From the NCBI GenBank assembly GCA_963742585.1, contig CAVUMI010000009.1, forward strand, positions 1,798,001 through 1,862,000: a stretch of 64,000 bases of DNA. Reading direction: 5' to 3'. Position numbers and translations under genes: made by a program. Below, piece by piece: positions 50,949 to 61,648 of this stretch. How positions within the stretch are numbered: the stretch's first letter is position 1; every line of letters starts with the position of its first letter. Source of the DNA: JACDEA01 sp963742585. GTDB lineage: Bacteria > Actinomycetota > Acidimicrobiia > Acidimicrobiales > JACDEA01. Under the pieces are notes generated by a model. It did not search any database. It saw nothing but the letters and a program-made list of their open reading frames with translations, and was not told where the DNA came from.

Positions 50949-52278
50949 ATCCTCGACGCTGCCCGTTGCGGATGTGCCGCACCGCGCTCCGTGCATCGTG
51001 CATTAGGCCGCGACGATCGCGCGCCGCGACCTCGGCTGCTCGCCTGAGCCGCGGGCCGGCATCGAGGTCGACCAGGTCGGGCGCGCGCTGCGGCGACCGG
51101 CAGAAAGCGAGAAGAGGCTCGAGCACCGTGGACCACTGCAGGGCCGGCCTGAGGACGGCGGCGTTGGCACGAGCAGCGTCAGCGAGCCCGCGATCATCGA
51201 GCAGCCGGTACAGGGCGCCCTCCAGTTCTTCGACGTCTCCGGGCGACACGGTGATTCCGAGTTCCTTCGACTCGATCAGGTCAGCCAACGCATCGCCCTG
51301 GGTCGCCACGATCGGAACACTCGCCCAGATGTAGTCGAGAACCCGCGTCCGGAATGAGAACGCCGCCTCGACATGGTCGAGGTGGGTGCTGACCGCGATG
51401 TCGGCGTCGAGCAGGAAGTTCTGGCGTTCGTTGTACGGCACCCAGTCCTCGTTGAAGAAGACATGGCTCCCGACGAGCCCTAACTCGTCGGCCAGCTGAC
51501 GCGCCGCGACGGCCATCTGCATTTCTTTCACTGCCGGATTTGGGTGGCGCATCCCCATGAACAAGAGGCGGACCTTCGGGCGTCGGTGCCGCAGCACTCC
51601 GATGGCACGAATGAGTGTGAGCGGATCGAACCAGTCGTAAATACCGCCTCCCCACAGCACGACCTCGTCATCGGGTCCAATGCCAGGAACCACGCCCTTG
51701 ACCGCCGGCGCGGTCCTGACCGCCAATTCGTTGTCGATGCCGAACGGTGCCACCCCGATCAGCGAGCGCAGCGCCGGATCGCTGTCGTACGTCAGTGGGT
51801 TGGCGCGGCCCAATGCTCCGAGGTGACCCAACCAGAAGTCCCGCTGCTTCTCGCTGGCACACACGAAGAAGTCCCCACGCGCCAGCTGCTCGTTGAGGAT
51901 GGAAACAATGCGGGAAACGACAGCAACCCGAACATGGGGTTCGGTGCCTCTGCCGTGTTCGAGCTGCTCGAGGTGGAAGGGATCGTAGATATCAACAACA
52001 AGAATCTTCTTCGAGCGGCGCAGAAATGGATACCCGTCCATCAGCATGCCCTGGAACACGAACACGTCGCACCACTGTTCAGCACGCCGAATGTCGGCTG
52101 ACGACGCAGCCGACACCGCTACACGCGGATGATCGACTGAGCACGACGACGTCGTCAACAGCCGAACATCGTGTTCGGCCGACAGCGCGACAGCGATCTG
52201 AAACGCACGAATGGCAGGACCCGCCATGCGCGGCGTGAGCGCGTCGCACGTGGCGACAACGATCTTTTGGCGGGTCAC
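50898..52278 (-). CDS. GT4-like glycosyltransferase (one frameshift near the 3' end)
   Basis: GTG at 52278 (TRQKIVVATCDALTPRMAGPAIRAFQIAVAL). GT-B fold with EKQRDFWLGHLGALGRANPLTYDSDPALRSLIGVAPFGID, VVLWGGGIYDWFDPLTLIRAI, and FSFRTRVLDYIWASVPIVATQGDALADLI at the donor site. In the literal frame the protein runs on through the antisense of DUF2304. Removing one base near 50967 changes the tail to TGSVEDLLSGAVRRLVRRGRGA with a stop at 50898-50900, about 459 residues. Start overlaps the methyltransferase gene stop (GTGA). Sugar and acceptor unknown. Confidence 0.8.
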
Positions 52279-53924
52279 ATCAACGCCGCGCGACGCGGCG
52301 GCGCACGATCGCCGCCGTCCGCCGGGCGCTCAGATAGAGCCGCGCCCCACGGCGTGGTCGCTTGCGCGAGGCGGCGCTGCAACGCAGCACGGTCGGCATC
52401 ACTCGCGGCTGCGTAGACGTCGTGGCCGTGTCGGAAATCATTGAGCTCCTGGCGAACACGCTCGATCTCGCCGCGCGTCGCCACCAGTTCACGCTGAAGC
52501 GCCACCAGCGGCCCGGCCGCACCCGGCGCGAGGACAATGGGGTTCGCATCAAGGATGTGGCCAACCGCATCGCCGAGGGCGCCGAGATCCACAGGTTGCG
52601 CCGCGGAGCAGGTCGAGGTCAAGAGGTCGTAGCGCCCGCTCCACATCGCCGTTCGCGCGAGTCCGGCCACCTCGTCGACCAGTTCACGTCCGTACCGCAT
52701 CGCACCGGCTTCGGCCGCGGCGCGTGGCACGGCGTACGCGGCCGGCGGCACGACGCCCGCCAGGCCGGCGGCGAGGTCAAATGTGGCGACCGGCAGCGGC
52801 GCACCCGTCGGATCGGTGCACGAAGCGACGAGTAGCCGGCCGGGGGCATTGCGCGTGCCGATCGCGAATTCGCGTAACCACATCGGGCCCACGCGCTCAC
52901 CCGGCCCGAGTCTGCACACGTACCGCGCAGGGGTGTCGATGACCGACGCGTGGAGTTGCTCGAGGTCGTCAATGACGCGCAGCTGGTCGTCGGGAATGCC
53001 AACCCGCGCGGCAAGGTCGTCCGGAACCGTCGCGTCCGTTGGGGCCACGACGAGGACGACAAAACTGCGCTCGACCTGGGCGGCGAGGTCAGTGACCGCG
53101 GTTTCCAGATCGGCTCCCTGCCCAACGACCACCAACGCGAACGACTCGTCGGCGACCGTTGGGATCGTGGACGACGGAAGGGACGCCGCGTCGAGTGTGT
53201 ACGCCCGGACGAATTGGTACGTCACGCCGTGCCCGTCGGCCCTTGCCCGAATATCCCGTAATAGGTCGTTGAGCGGACTTCCCGGCCGCAGTTGCGGCGC
53301 GTCCGACGGTTCGCACTGCTCCGTGACCTCGGTCTCGACATCCTCGCCGTCAATCGGGCGCCAGCCTGCGGCGGCGACGACCGCAACCGCGCGCCTCGCG
53401 TCGAAGAACTGGACGTGGGTGCGGTCGAGCAGCCCGATCTCGGTGATCTCCCACCGGCCGAGAAGCAACTTCCCGACGAGATCGACATGGGTGACATTGG
53501 GAAGACTCACGACCAGGCAGGCGCCTGGGTGGTCGCGCGCCACCGAGGTGATGGCCTGCAGGCATGCCGCTGGGTCGGCCAAGTGCTCCAGCACGTCGAG
53601 CGCAAGCACCGCGCCGAGTCGCCGGTCACTCAGGTAGCTCCGCAAGACGGATTCGATCTCCTCAGCCGTCCGGCCGAGATCGAGGTGGCCGGCTGCGAAA
53701 CCGCGGGATTCGAGGTCAGCCACGCCGCCGGCATCGAGATCGAGGCCGACGTAGTCGAATCCGGCTTCCCGTAAGGGCTCGGCGACGGGCCCATAACCAC
53801 AGCCGACGTCGAGCACGACACCCGAGACCCCTGCCCGGGTCAGAAGCCGAACTGCGCTGCCGTGCGCGCTTTCGGGTTTGAAGGGTTGATCGTATGGCGC
53901 CCGATCGTCGAAGGCCTCAGCCAC
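52275..53924 (-). CDS. SAM-dependent methyltransferase with C-terminal GT-like/unknown region
   Basis: 549 residues from the GTG at 53924 (AEAFDDRAPYDQPFKPESAHGSAVRLL). Class I methyltransferase in the first 240 residues: VVLDVGCGYGPVAEPL, VGLDLDAGG, VLALDVLEHLADPAACLQ. A second region (~270-430; FALVVVGQGADLETAVTDLAAQVERSFVVLVVAP, YVCRLGPGERVGPMWL) has the shape of a degenerate GT2 domain, and the last 80 residues form a coiled coil (LVALQRELVATRGEIERVRQELNDF). It may cap or terminate glycan chains by methylation, as WbdD-type enzymes do before Wzm/Wzt export; this is inference. Eight-base overlap with the upstream gene, GTGA with the downstream. Confidence 0.75.
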   Translation of the reverse strand: MAEAFDDRAPYDQPFKPESAHGSAVRLLTRAGVSGVVLDVGCGYGPVAEPLREAGFDYVGLDLDAGGVADLESRGFAAGHLDLGRTAEEIESVLRSYLSDRRLGAVLALDVLEHLADPAACLQAITSVARDHPGACLVVSLPNVTHVDLVGKLLLGRWEITEIGLLDRTHVQFFDARRAVAVVAAAGWRPIDGEDVETEVTEQCEPSDAPQLRPGSPLNDLLRDIRARADGHGVTYQFVRAYTLDAASLPSSTIPTVADESFALVVVGQGADLETAVTDLAAQVERSFVVLVVAPTDATVPDDLAARVGIPDDQLRVIDDLEQLHASVIDTPARYVCRLGPGERVGPMWLREFAIGTRNAPGRLLVASCTDPTGAPLPVATFDLAAGLAGVVPPAAYAVPRAAAEAGAMRYGRELVDEVAGLARTAMWSGRYDLLTSTCSAAQPVDLGALGDAVGHILDANPIVLAPGAAGPLVALQRELVATRGEIERVRQELNDFRHGHDVYAAASDADRAALQRRLAQATTPWGAALSERPADGGDRAPPRRAALM

Positions 53925-56915
53925 GGCCAACCCCTTCGGGGTCGGCCAAGAACGAATAGACACCGGCAAGGGCTTGCGACCAGTCGCCATGGGCTTTCGC
54001 GATGTCGGACAAGCCGGCCTGTGACAGCTGGATACGAAGCTCAGGGTCGGCGACAAGCCTCCCTACCGCCTCGGCCAGACCGTCTACCGTGCGCGGGCAA
54101 CGCAGCGCGTTGCGCTCGTGTTCGATGATCCAATCCCCGGCTGGGTTGTCGAACGCAACGACCGGGACACCACAGGCCAAGAGCTCGAGTGGAAGGTACG
54201 ACGGATGCTCCGACAACGTTAGGGCGATGCCGACGTCGCAGGTGCGGTACAACGCACCGGTGTCTCGGTAGTCGAGCAGGCCGAGGTGATCGATACCACG
54301 GCCGAGATCCTCTGGCCGCGCCCACGACCCTGCGGTGACGATATGGACACCGGAACCGAACCGTTGCTTGACGACGTCGAGCGCGGGGCCCGCGAGCTCC
54401 CAGCAATTTCGCCAATGGCCGGGTCGCGCGTAGAGGAAAACGCGTGTCGGTCCGTCGTGGTCCAGCTCGCGACGCCCTTGCGCGTGGAACACGTCGCCCT
54501 GCACAGCCGGCATGAACGAGAAGCCGGTGCCGCCGTACCGCCCGGTGTAAATGTCAAGGAGGCGTTCGGTGTTGCACAGCCCGTAAAGCCCCAGCCGATA
54601 GCTCTCCTCGCTGAGGGCGTACAGAGAGCCCGCCGGGTAGAACATCGGCTCGAAATCCTGAATGAGATAGAAGCGGCGCCGCGTTCGGGCAAAGTGCGCC
54701 ACCGAGTAGGCCGTCACCCACAACGTCGCGATCGATACGTCGGCGTCGGGTGCCACACGGGCCATCGATTTCACCGTGCCGTCATAGAACGCGAACGTGC
54801 TTCCCGCCAGCCTCGGGAACGCCGCTGATAGCGCCGAATCGAAGAACGGTTCGTTGGGCCCGGCCATGGCGACGAACTGGTTCACGACCCCGTGCTCCGC
54901 CGCCAAGTAGTCGGCCATGCGCAGGGCGGTGTTGATACCTCCGTAGAACGGGCTGTCCAGTTCGGGCAGGAACCAGTTGATCGTCTCGACGGCATGTGGG
55001 CCCTTGACCGCACGGTGGCTGGCTTCAACCCCTGCGCGAGTCGTCGAGTCAGCGCGACACGTCGACCCCAGCATCGCGGCCTCAGCCTCGTCATTGGTCT
55101 GGCGGAACACCCGGTGCGGGCGACCGAGTCGTGCCATCACCGTCTCGAGCGGCGGCGTCTCGTTCGTAGGTCGCAACATCGGCCGCGACGAGGACAAGGA
55201 CAGGTTCGGGGAGTAGAAGGGATCGCCCCGGTTCAGCCACTTTTGGTAACGCCAGAACGACGCGAAAAAATCGCCGGCTGGGATGGCGGACCCGCGGGTC
55301 ACCGACTCGAGGTGCCGAACCTCGGTGAACGGACTGCACACGTTACGAAGGCCAAGGAACGCAGTATCGAGTCCCAGAACGACATCACTTCCACACAGCA
55401 CGAAGCGCTCGTCGAAGCCGCCCACTCGCTCGAAGACGTCGCGGCGCACTGCCATGCACGCCGCGGTGACCGAGAGGGTGTTGCGATACCAACGCGAGGA
55501 GCCGATCAGGCTGTCCTCCCCGGGCCGCATCCCTTGGAAGAGGTGGCCGGCAAAGCCACCAAGGCCAAGCACGACGCCGCCGTGCTGGATCATTCCGCCA
55601 CCATCGACAAGTTGCAGCCCCACGACACCGATGTCCGGCCTAATGGCCCAGCCGCCAGCTCGCGCAACCACGACGCGTCCACTGCGACGGTGTCGTCGTT
55701 GAGGAAGACGAGCACGTCAGCGTCGACGGTCGCGGCGAGCTCATTGTTGACGCGCGAGTAGTTGAACGGCTCGTGCCACCACAGCACATCGAGATCTAAC
55801 GCGAGCTCGCGAGCGAGATCGCGGTACCAGGCTTCGTTCTCAGGGGTCTGCGGGCCGTTGTCAACAACGCGGACGATCAAGCGGTCATACGTTGTCTGCG
55901 CAACGGAGCGAAGACAGTCCTCGACGAGAGGGCGGTTATGTCGCGTCGGGATGAGGACCGCGACTGATGGCCAACGGTCCGGCAGCCACTGCACGCGCAC
56001 CGCACCCGGCTCGTCGGTCACCGCCACTTGCGCGCCGGCGGTGCCGCGCCGTTGTAGGTGACCGCTAAGCAGCGCAGCACCGCCCGCCAGCGGGTCGGGC
56101 CGCCGGGCCAGATGCACGAGCACTTTGGGGATTCCGAGAACGGCATCGGAGGCCAGGTCGAGCGAGAGCAGTAGGTTCCACCACCGCGCGTCACCGTCGT
56201 ACGCACTGTCGACCAGCGCCGCCGCGTGGCGGCGGCGCACCGCGAACGACCTACCGAGGTAGTTGGCCGAGAGCACCATCTCGGGCGACCACGATGGCTT
56301 GAACCGCGGATCGTCAACCAGCCCACCGGTCCCGAAGAGGTCGTCATCCCAATGAACGACGACGGCCATGGGTCGCTCCCACGCCGCCGCGGCAATTCGG
56401 AACACGAAGTCCGGTTCCACCTGGTCGCCTGCCTCTAGGACGACCACCATGTCATCAGGGTCCCCCTGGAGCACTGCCGACCACGGCTCGCCAAGAATCG
56501 GCTCGCCCAGTCGCTCATCATCGGTCTCAATCGCGACGCTGCTCGCGACCCGCGCCGTCCACCGTGGATCGGTCTGGAGTTGCAGTGACCGAAGCGTCGT
56601 CACGAGGCTGGCCTCGGCGCCGGGTGCCACGACGATGATCAAGTCGACATGAACTGCGGGGCGCGCATCGGCCCTGGCTGCGACTCGGCGCTGCGCGGCC
56701 AGATCCGCGGGCGACGTCCGGTGCTCCGCCAGCCAGACGGCGTAGTGCTTCGCTCCACGCGGGTGATTGCGCGCCCACGCAGCGCGAAGCTCGCCCACAT
56801 GCGTGCGCAGATCACGAGCCGCGCGGGCACCGACGGCGGCAACATCGCGCCGCGCCGTACCCGGTGGTGCGTAGCGTCCAGCTATCTCGCGAAGCCGCGA
56901 CGGATCAGCGTCCAC
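53917..56915 (-). CDS. Dual-domain GT2-GT4 glycosyltransferase (one frameshift)
   Basis: Start GTG at 56915 (DADPSRLREIAGRYAPPG) with GGAGCGGAGGA just upstream. Helical N-terminus (to ~90), then GT2 features (SVAVLIPTRHNRPLVEDCLRSVAQ, DVLVFLNDDTVAVDASWLRELAAG, ACMAVRRDVFERVGGFDERFVLCGSDV), then a GT4 domain (INWFLPELDSPFYGGINTALRMADYL, FYLIQDFEPMFYPAGSLYALSEESYRLGLYG, PLELLACGVPVVAFDNPAGDWI). Around 55655 one base is missing: LRELAAG joins WAIRPDIGVVGLQLV. About 1,000 residues. The GT4 part resembles WsaF-type rhamnosyltransferases. Two transferase sites in one chain suggest successive or polymerising additions. Confidence 0.82.
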
Positions 56916-56932
56916 GAACGATCCTCCGCTCC

Positions 56933-58193
56933 CTACGGCGCGGCCAAGTGGGGCTGCGGGTACAGCCACGTGCCCAGCAGGTCGATCTTGCCGAGGATCG
57001 GCTGATTCCCGGGCTGTACGTGCAGGCGGGCAACGCGCGCTTTGTAGTCGAGTCGCACCATCGTGTGCTCGTCGTGGATGGCGATGCTGAGCTCATAGTC
57101 GCCCGCACCGAGCGACAGGCTCGGGATCGCGTAGTCGATGTAGCCGCGGCCGGACAGCGTCAGGCCGGGAGCGCGGTCCTCAGCGCGGACGGATGGATTC
57201 GCGATGTGCACGCCGGCCATGTCCTCCACTGCGAAAGAAAAATACGGCCGCTCCACCGGCCTATGGGCGTCGTAGTGGATACGGATCGTGATCGGGCGCC
57301 CGGTTGTCGCCACGGCGACATGACTTCCAGCCGTGTCGAGGAAGTCGACCGACTCGATCGAGATCGGTCGTTGACCATCCTCGAGGTCGAGCTGGGGAAC
57401 CAGGCTGCCCGCCGCGGCGCGCTTGGCGTCGTCGCTCTCGATCCTCTCGGCCTCGTCCGCGTTCACCTGCTCGAGGTACGCCCGCACAACCTCCGGCGCG
57501 GGGCCGGCCTGCTTGAGGACGCCATGGTCGAGCCACGCCACTTCATCGCAGAGCGTCTGCATGAGCCCGAGACTGTGCGAAACGACCACGATGGTCACCC
57601 CGCGCCGACGCAGCTTGTAGAGATGATCGAAGCATCGGCGCTGAAAGTCCTCGTCACCCACGGCGATGACCTCATCGATGATCAGTATGTCGGGATCGAC
57701 ATGGACGGCAACCGCGAATCCGAGCCGCACGTACATGCCACTCGAATACACCTTGACGGGACTATCGATGAATTCCTCGAGCCCTGAGAACTCGATGATC
57801 GTGTCGATTCGAGCTTCGATTTGTCGCTTGGTGAGGCCGAGGATCGCACCGTTGAGGTACGCGTTTTCGCGGCCGGAAAGTTCGGGGTGAAAACCGGCGC
57901 CGAGTTCGAGCAGCGCCGAGACGCGCCCGTCTGATCGCGACCGCGCCCGACGTGGGGCGATGGATGCGCGCCATCAGCCGCAGCAACGTCGACTTTCCTG
58001 ATCCGTTGTGACCAATCAGCCCGTATGTGGTGCCCTTCTCAACCCGCAGGGATACGTCCCGCAGCGCCCAGAACTCGTCAAAGCGCGGTGCGCGCTGACG
58101 AGTGATCAACTCCTTGAGGCTCGACGATCGCTGCCGGTAGAGCCGGAAGCGCTTCGACACAGAGTCGACAACGATCGGCGGCGCGTCTCCCAC
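56933..58193 (-). CDS. Wzt-type ABC ATPase of a polysaccharide exporter with C-terminal glycan-binding-like domain (one frameshift)
   Basis: GTG at 58193. Walker A GLIGHNGSGKSTLLRLMARI, signature VYSSGMYVRLGFAVAV, Walker B PDILIIDEVIAVGDEDFQ. One extra base near 57933 splits it; corrected it reads GAVAIDGRVSALLELGAGFHPELSGRENAYLNG, the family hallmark. Residues after ~245 form a beta-sandwich (RPISIESVDFLDTAGSHVAVATTGRPITIRIHY, RPYFSFAVEDMAGVHIANPSVR, LSLGAGDYELSIAIHDEH) of the Wzt C-terminal type that binds the end group of the exported glycan. One-base overlap with the permease gene stop (TAGTG). Confidence 0.88.
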
Positions 58194-59059
58194 TAAAGCT
58201 CCTCGGCCACGTTGACTGACGCACGATCGAAGATCATCCAACCCACAGCAAGTGTCGCGACCGATACCAGCACGAGGTAGAGACACGTGGAAGCACTCGG
58301 GACCTCGAGGCTGTAGAAGAGGCTGCGCGACGCTGATGCGAATTGCGCGAGTGGATTCCATCGGATGATGGCGGCGGCCGGGAGACCCCCGACGCGGGCG
58401 GGAACGATGTCGAGCGGGTAGATGATCGGCGTTGCGTAGAACAGCAGCTGTAGGGCAACGCCGACTAGATAGCCGACATCGCGGAAGTACACGTTGCCGA
58501 CGCTGAGCACCAGGCCAAGACCGAGCGCGAACGCGAGCAGCAGCACGAGCAGAATCGGGTACAGGAGGAATGTCCACGAGACATTCCCGACCGCGATCAT
58601 CACCGCGGTGAGGATGCCACCCTCGATAGCCGCTTGATTCAAAGCGGTAAGCGCGTTGGCTATCGGTGGACACGCGGGCGGGAAGTACACCTTCTTGAGC
58701 AGCGGGCCCGCGCCCGTCAGGGCCGACATTGCCCCAACAATCACGGCATTGAAGAAGTTCCACATTACGAGAGCGGCGAACAGATAGAGCGCGAATGACT
58801 TCAGTTCGCCATTCCCTGCAAGCGGTGGTTGCTGACGGAGAAATGTCCCGAATACAACCGTATAGATCAGCAAAGTCAGGGCTGGGTTGAGCAGCGACCA
58901 GAACCACCCGAGCAAGCTTCGCTTGTATTTTGACGTCAGCTCGCGCCGCGCCAGAGTGGCGATTAGGTTGCGGTGCCTCCACACCTCTGCAGTCGTGCTC
59001 ACCCGATTCAATTCAGCACTGACCCTAGCGGCGAGACCGAACGATTGGTTCGACGGCAT
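58193..59059 (-). CDS. Wzm-type ABC-2 permease
   Basis: 288 residues, six helices: LLGWFWSLLNPALTLLIYTVVFGTFLRQQ, LYLFAALVMWNFFNAVIVGAMSALTGAGPLLKKVYFPPACPPIANAL, LQLLFYATPIIYPLDIVP. Wzm/TagG/RfbD family. With the downstream ATPase it exports a polyprenyl-linked polysaccharide through the membrane. Starts at the ATG at 59059, divergent from the SpoIID-domain gene with 39 bases between. No frame defects. Confidence 0.92.
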   Translation of the reverse strand: MPSNQSFGLAARVSAELNRVSTTAEVWRHRNLIATLARRELTSKYKRSLLGWFWSLLNPALTLLIYTVVFGTFLRQQPPLAGNGELKSFALYLFAALVMWNFFNAVIVGAMSALTGAGPLLKKVYFPPACPPIANALTALNQAAIEGGILTAVMIAVGNVSWTFLLYPILLVLLLAFALGLGLVLSVGNVYFRDVGYLVGVALQLLFYATPIIYPLDIVPARVGGLPAAAIIRWNPLAQFASASRSLFYSLEVPSASTCLYLVLVSVATLAVGWMIFDRASVNVAEEL

Positions 59060-59098
59060 GCACCGGAACGGCCGCCGTTGGCGTCTAGCCTCGCATGC

Positions 59099-61633
59099 AT
59101 GCGGCAGTTAACGTCTGTTGGCGGCTGCGCGCGGCGGGGGACGCTCGCCGCGGCGCTGCTGCTTGGCTTGCTCGGCTTCGTTGCCACCAGCGCGACCTCC
59201 GTCGCGCCGGCGTCGGCGGCGACAAACTTCACCTTCACCGGCGGCGGCTTCGGTCATGGCGTGGGCATGAGCCAGTACGGCGCGCTCGGCGCCGCGAACG
59301 CGGGACTCTCCTACGCACAAATCCTTGGGCACTATTACGCCGGTACCTCCGTCGGCGCCGTAAGTGAGCCGGGCGACCTGCGTGTGCGACTCGGTACGTT
59401 CAGTACCGCGACGGTCACCAGCACGACGACCCTCGGCTCGGGCGAAATCACATTGCTGGTGGACGGCCAGTTCATCGGCACCGCCGGCCGAGGGACAGCC
59501 GTCACACTTTCCGCCGGAGCTGACCGCGTCGCGGCGCGTATCGGCAACGGAGGGGTCACGATCGGCAGCTACGCCGCCGTCGAATATGGCTACTCCGGTT
59601 CAGTCGTACAGGTGGGGCCGGTGAATAGCCGGTATGACCGGGGCGTGGTCGTCGCACTGCCGACCGGCGGAGCCAATGTCCAGATCAACGTCAACCGCCT
59701 GTCGATGACCGACTACTTGTACGGGCTCTCCGAAGTGCCCTCCAGCTGGCCGCAGGCCGCACTCCAAGCCCAGGTGGTCGCTGGTCGCAGCTACGCGATC
59801 TTCCGGCGGCGCGGCCCGTCGTCGAGCTTCGACCTCGAGGCCACGACGGTCGATCAGGTGTACGGAGGGTACGAGAAGGTCGCGGGCGGTTCGTTCGCCA
59901 ACTGGAAGGCCGCCGTCGACAGCACCGTCGGGACGGTCGTCAAACAGAGCAGCGGGTCCGTCGCCAACGCTCTCTACTCGTCAGGAGCGGGTGGCTACAC
60001 CGAGGACAACGACTATGTCTTTGGGAGCGCCTCGGCGCCGGGTACTCCCGTGTCCTACCTCCGCGCCACCCCGGACCCCTACGAAGCAAACAGTGGCAAC
60101 CCGTTCTTTCGCTGGACCCGCACGTTTAGCGGCCAGGAGCTGGGGAGCTGGTTCTTCGCCCCCGGCGCCGAGGTCACCAACGTGACGTTCTCGGGGCCGT
60201 TCGGGAGGTCCGGCCGGGTCGACCGCGCGCAGGTGCGGCTGGTCGCCAACACCGGAAGCAAGACGGTTACGGGCGTCGCGTTCAAGAACACGATCAACGC
60301 CAATGTCCCCTTCGACCGCGAGCTGCTCTCGACACTGGTCCTGCTGCAGCCCGTCGGCCGCCTCGACAGCGTGCAGCCCGGGCCCGGCGGTGCCCTGGTC
60401 CGCGGCTGGGCTTGGGATCCCTCCTCGAGCGGGTCGACCGCGGTCGACGTGTACGTGGACGACAAGCTCGCCCTGCGCACGACCGCGAATCAGCCCCGGC
60501 CCGACGTCGGTGCCGCCGTACCCGGCGCCGGCAACGACCGCGGCTTCTCCGCGATCGCGCCCGCCGCGCCCGGGAGCCACCGCGTATGCGCGTACGCGGT
60601 CGACGACTCGAACCAGACCAATCCGGTGATCGGGTGTGAGAACGTCGTCGTTAGCGCGACGCCCACTGGCAATCTCGAGTCGGTGCGCGCGACCGCAACG
60701 GGTATCGCGGCATCCGGCTGGGCAATCGACCGCTCGCGCGCCGAGGCGACGGACGTCCACATCTACATCGACGGGCGATACGCAGGGCGCGGCACCGCGA
60801 ACGGGGCGAGACCTGACGTCGGTGCTGCGTACGCCGCCTACGGCCCGAACCACGGGTTCGACATCGGAGCGCCGGCCGGGAACGGCGCCCACCAGGTCTG
60901 CGCCTACGCCATCGACGACGCGGGTAGCAACCCGTCGATCGGCTGTCGGTCCATCACCCTGCAACGAGGGGATGCAATCGGGACGCTCGAGAACGTGCGC
61001 CGGTTGAGCGCATCCGACCCGTACCGAGTGCAGTTGGCCGGGTGGGCCTTGGACGAGGACACAACGGCGTCGATCAAGGTGCACGCCTACCTCAACGCGC
61101 CGTATCCGGATGGCAGCTTCCTCGCTGAGAGCGACGCCTCGCTGCCGCGGGCCGACGTCGCGCGCGCCTATCCCGCGAACGGTGATCGCCACGGCTTCAA
61201 CTTCTCCGCGGCGTACGGACCGGGGCGAAGCCGCATATGCGTACACGGCATCAATCAGGTGGGCGGCGGCGCCAGCACGTTGTTGGGCTGCCTCACGCCA
61301 CCCAACGTGGGGCCGTTCGGCAATCTCGAGCTCGTGAGCCGGACCAGTTCGACGCAAGCCCGCGTCAAGGGTTGGGCGATCGATGCCGACACAATTAACG
61401 CGATCAAGATCCACGTATACGTGGGTGGGCCGGTCGGCGGTGGCGGAGCGTTCGCCGGTGAGTTCACCGCCAACATGAGTCGGCCGGATGTGGGCAGCGC
61501 CTATCCGGGGTTCGGCCCCGGCCACGGCTTCGACAACACGATCTCGGTTCCCGCCGGCGCGACGTCCGTGTACGTCTACGTCATTGACGACGCCAACGAT
61601 TTGAACGGGTTGCTCGGCTCAAGGAATGCCTAG
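59099..61633 (+). CDS. Secreted SpoIID/LytB-domain protein with four C-terminal repeats
   Basis: 844 residues. Signal peptide to about residue 40 (AAALLLGLLGFVATSATSVAPASA). SpoIID-like domain ~45-400: GGGFGHGVGMSQYGALGAANAGLSYAQILGHYYAGT, MTDYLYGLSEVPSSWPQAALQAQVVAGRSYAIF. In SpoIID this fold is a peptidoglycan lytic transglycosylase; the glutamate in GLSEVPSSWP fits the catalytic position. Four repeats follow at about 419-520, 523-621, 627-735 and 739-843, each with GNLESV-like opening, GWAxD, a vYvdg strand, RPDVGaaYp and HGF, and all but the last with a closing C-x-Y/G...C pair. TAGCCT-N7-ATG suggests a leaderless mRNA. Probably works on the cell wall or in spore/wall remodelling. Confidence 0.88.
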   Translation: MRQLTSVGGCARRGTLAAALLLGLLGFVATSATSVAPASAATNFTFTGGGFGHGVGMSQYGALGAANAGLSYAQILGHYYAGTSVGAVSEPGDLRVRLGTFSTATVTSTTTLGSGEITLLVDGQFIGTAGRGTAVTLSAGADRVAARIGNGGVTIGSYAAVEYGYSGSVVQVGPVNSRYDRGVVVALPTGGANVQINVNRLSMTDYLYGLSEVPSSWPQAALQAQVVAGRSYAIFRRRGPSSSFDLEATTVDQVYGGYEKVAGGSFANWKAAVDSTVGTVVKQSSGSVANALYSSGAGGYTEDNDYVFGSASAPGTPVSYLRATPDPYEANSGNPFFRWTRTFSGQELGSWFFAPGAEVTNVTFSGPFGRSGRVDRAQVRLVANTGSKTVTGVAFKNTINANVPFDRELLSTLVLLQPVGRLDSVQPGPGGALVRGWAWDPSSSGSTAVDVYVDDKLALRTTANQPRPDVGAAVPGAGNDRGFSAIAPAAPGSHRVCAYAVDDSNQTNPVIGCENVVVSATPTGNLESVRATATGIAASGWAIDRSRAEATDVHIYIDGRYAGRGTANGARPDVGAAYAAYGPNHGFDIGAPAGNGAHQVCAYAIDDAGSNPSIGCRSITLQRGDAIGTLENVRRLSASDPYRVQLAGWALDEDTTASIKVHAYLNAPYPDGSFLAESDASLPRADVARAYPANGDRHGFNFSAAYGPGRSRICVHGINQVGGGASTLLGCLTPPNVGPFGNLELVSRTSSTQARVKGWAIDADTINAIKIHVYVGGPVGGGGAFAGEFTANMSRPDVGSAYPGFGPGHGFDNTISVPAGATSVYVYVIDDANDLNGLLGSRNA

Positions 61634-61648
61634 CCGAGCTGTGGACGC

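Noticed and set aside
50695..52278. A 527-residue reading of the GT4 protein through the DUF2304 region
   Set aside because: The last 85 residues are Arg/Pro-rich antisense of DUF2304. A one-base correction gives a sensible end at 50898.
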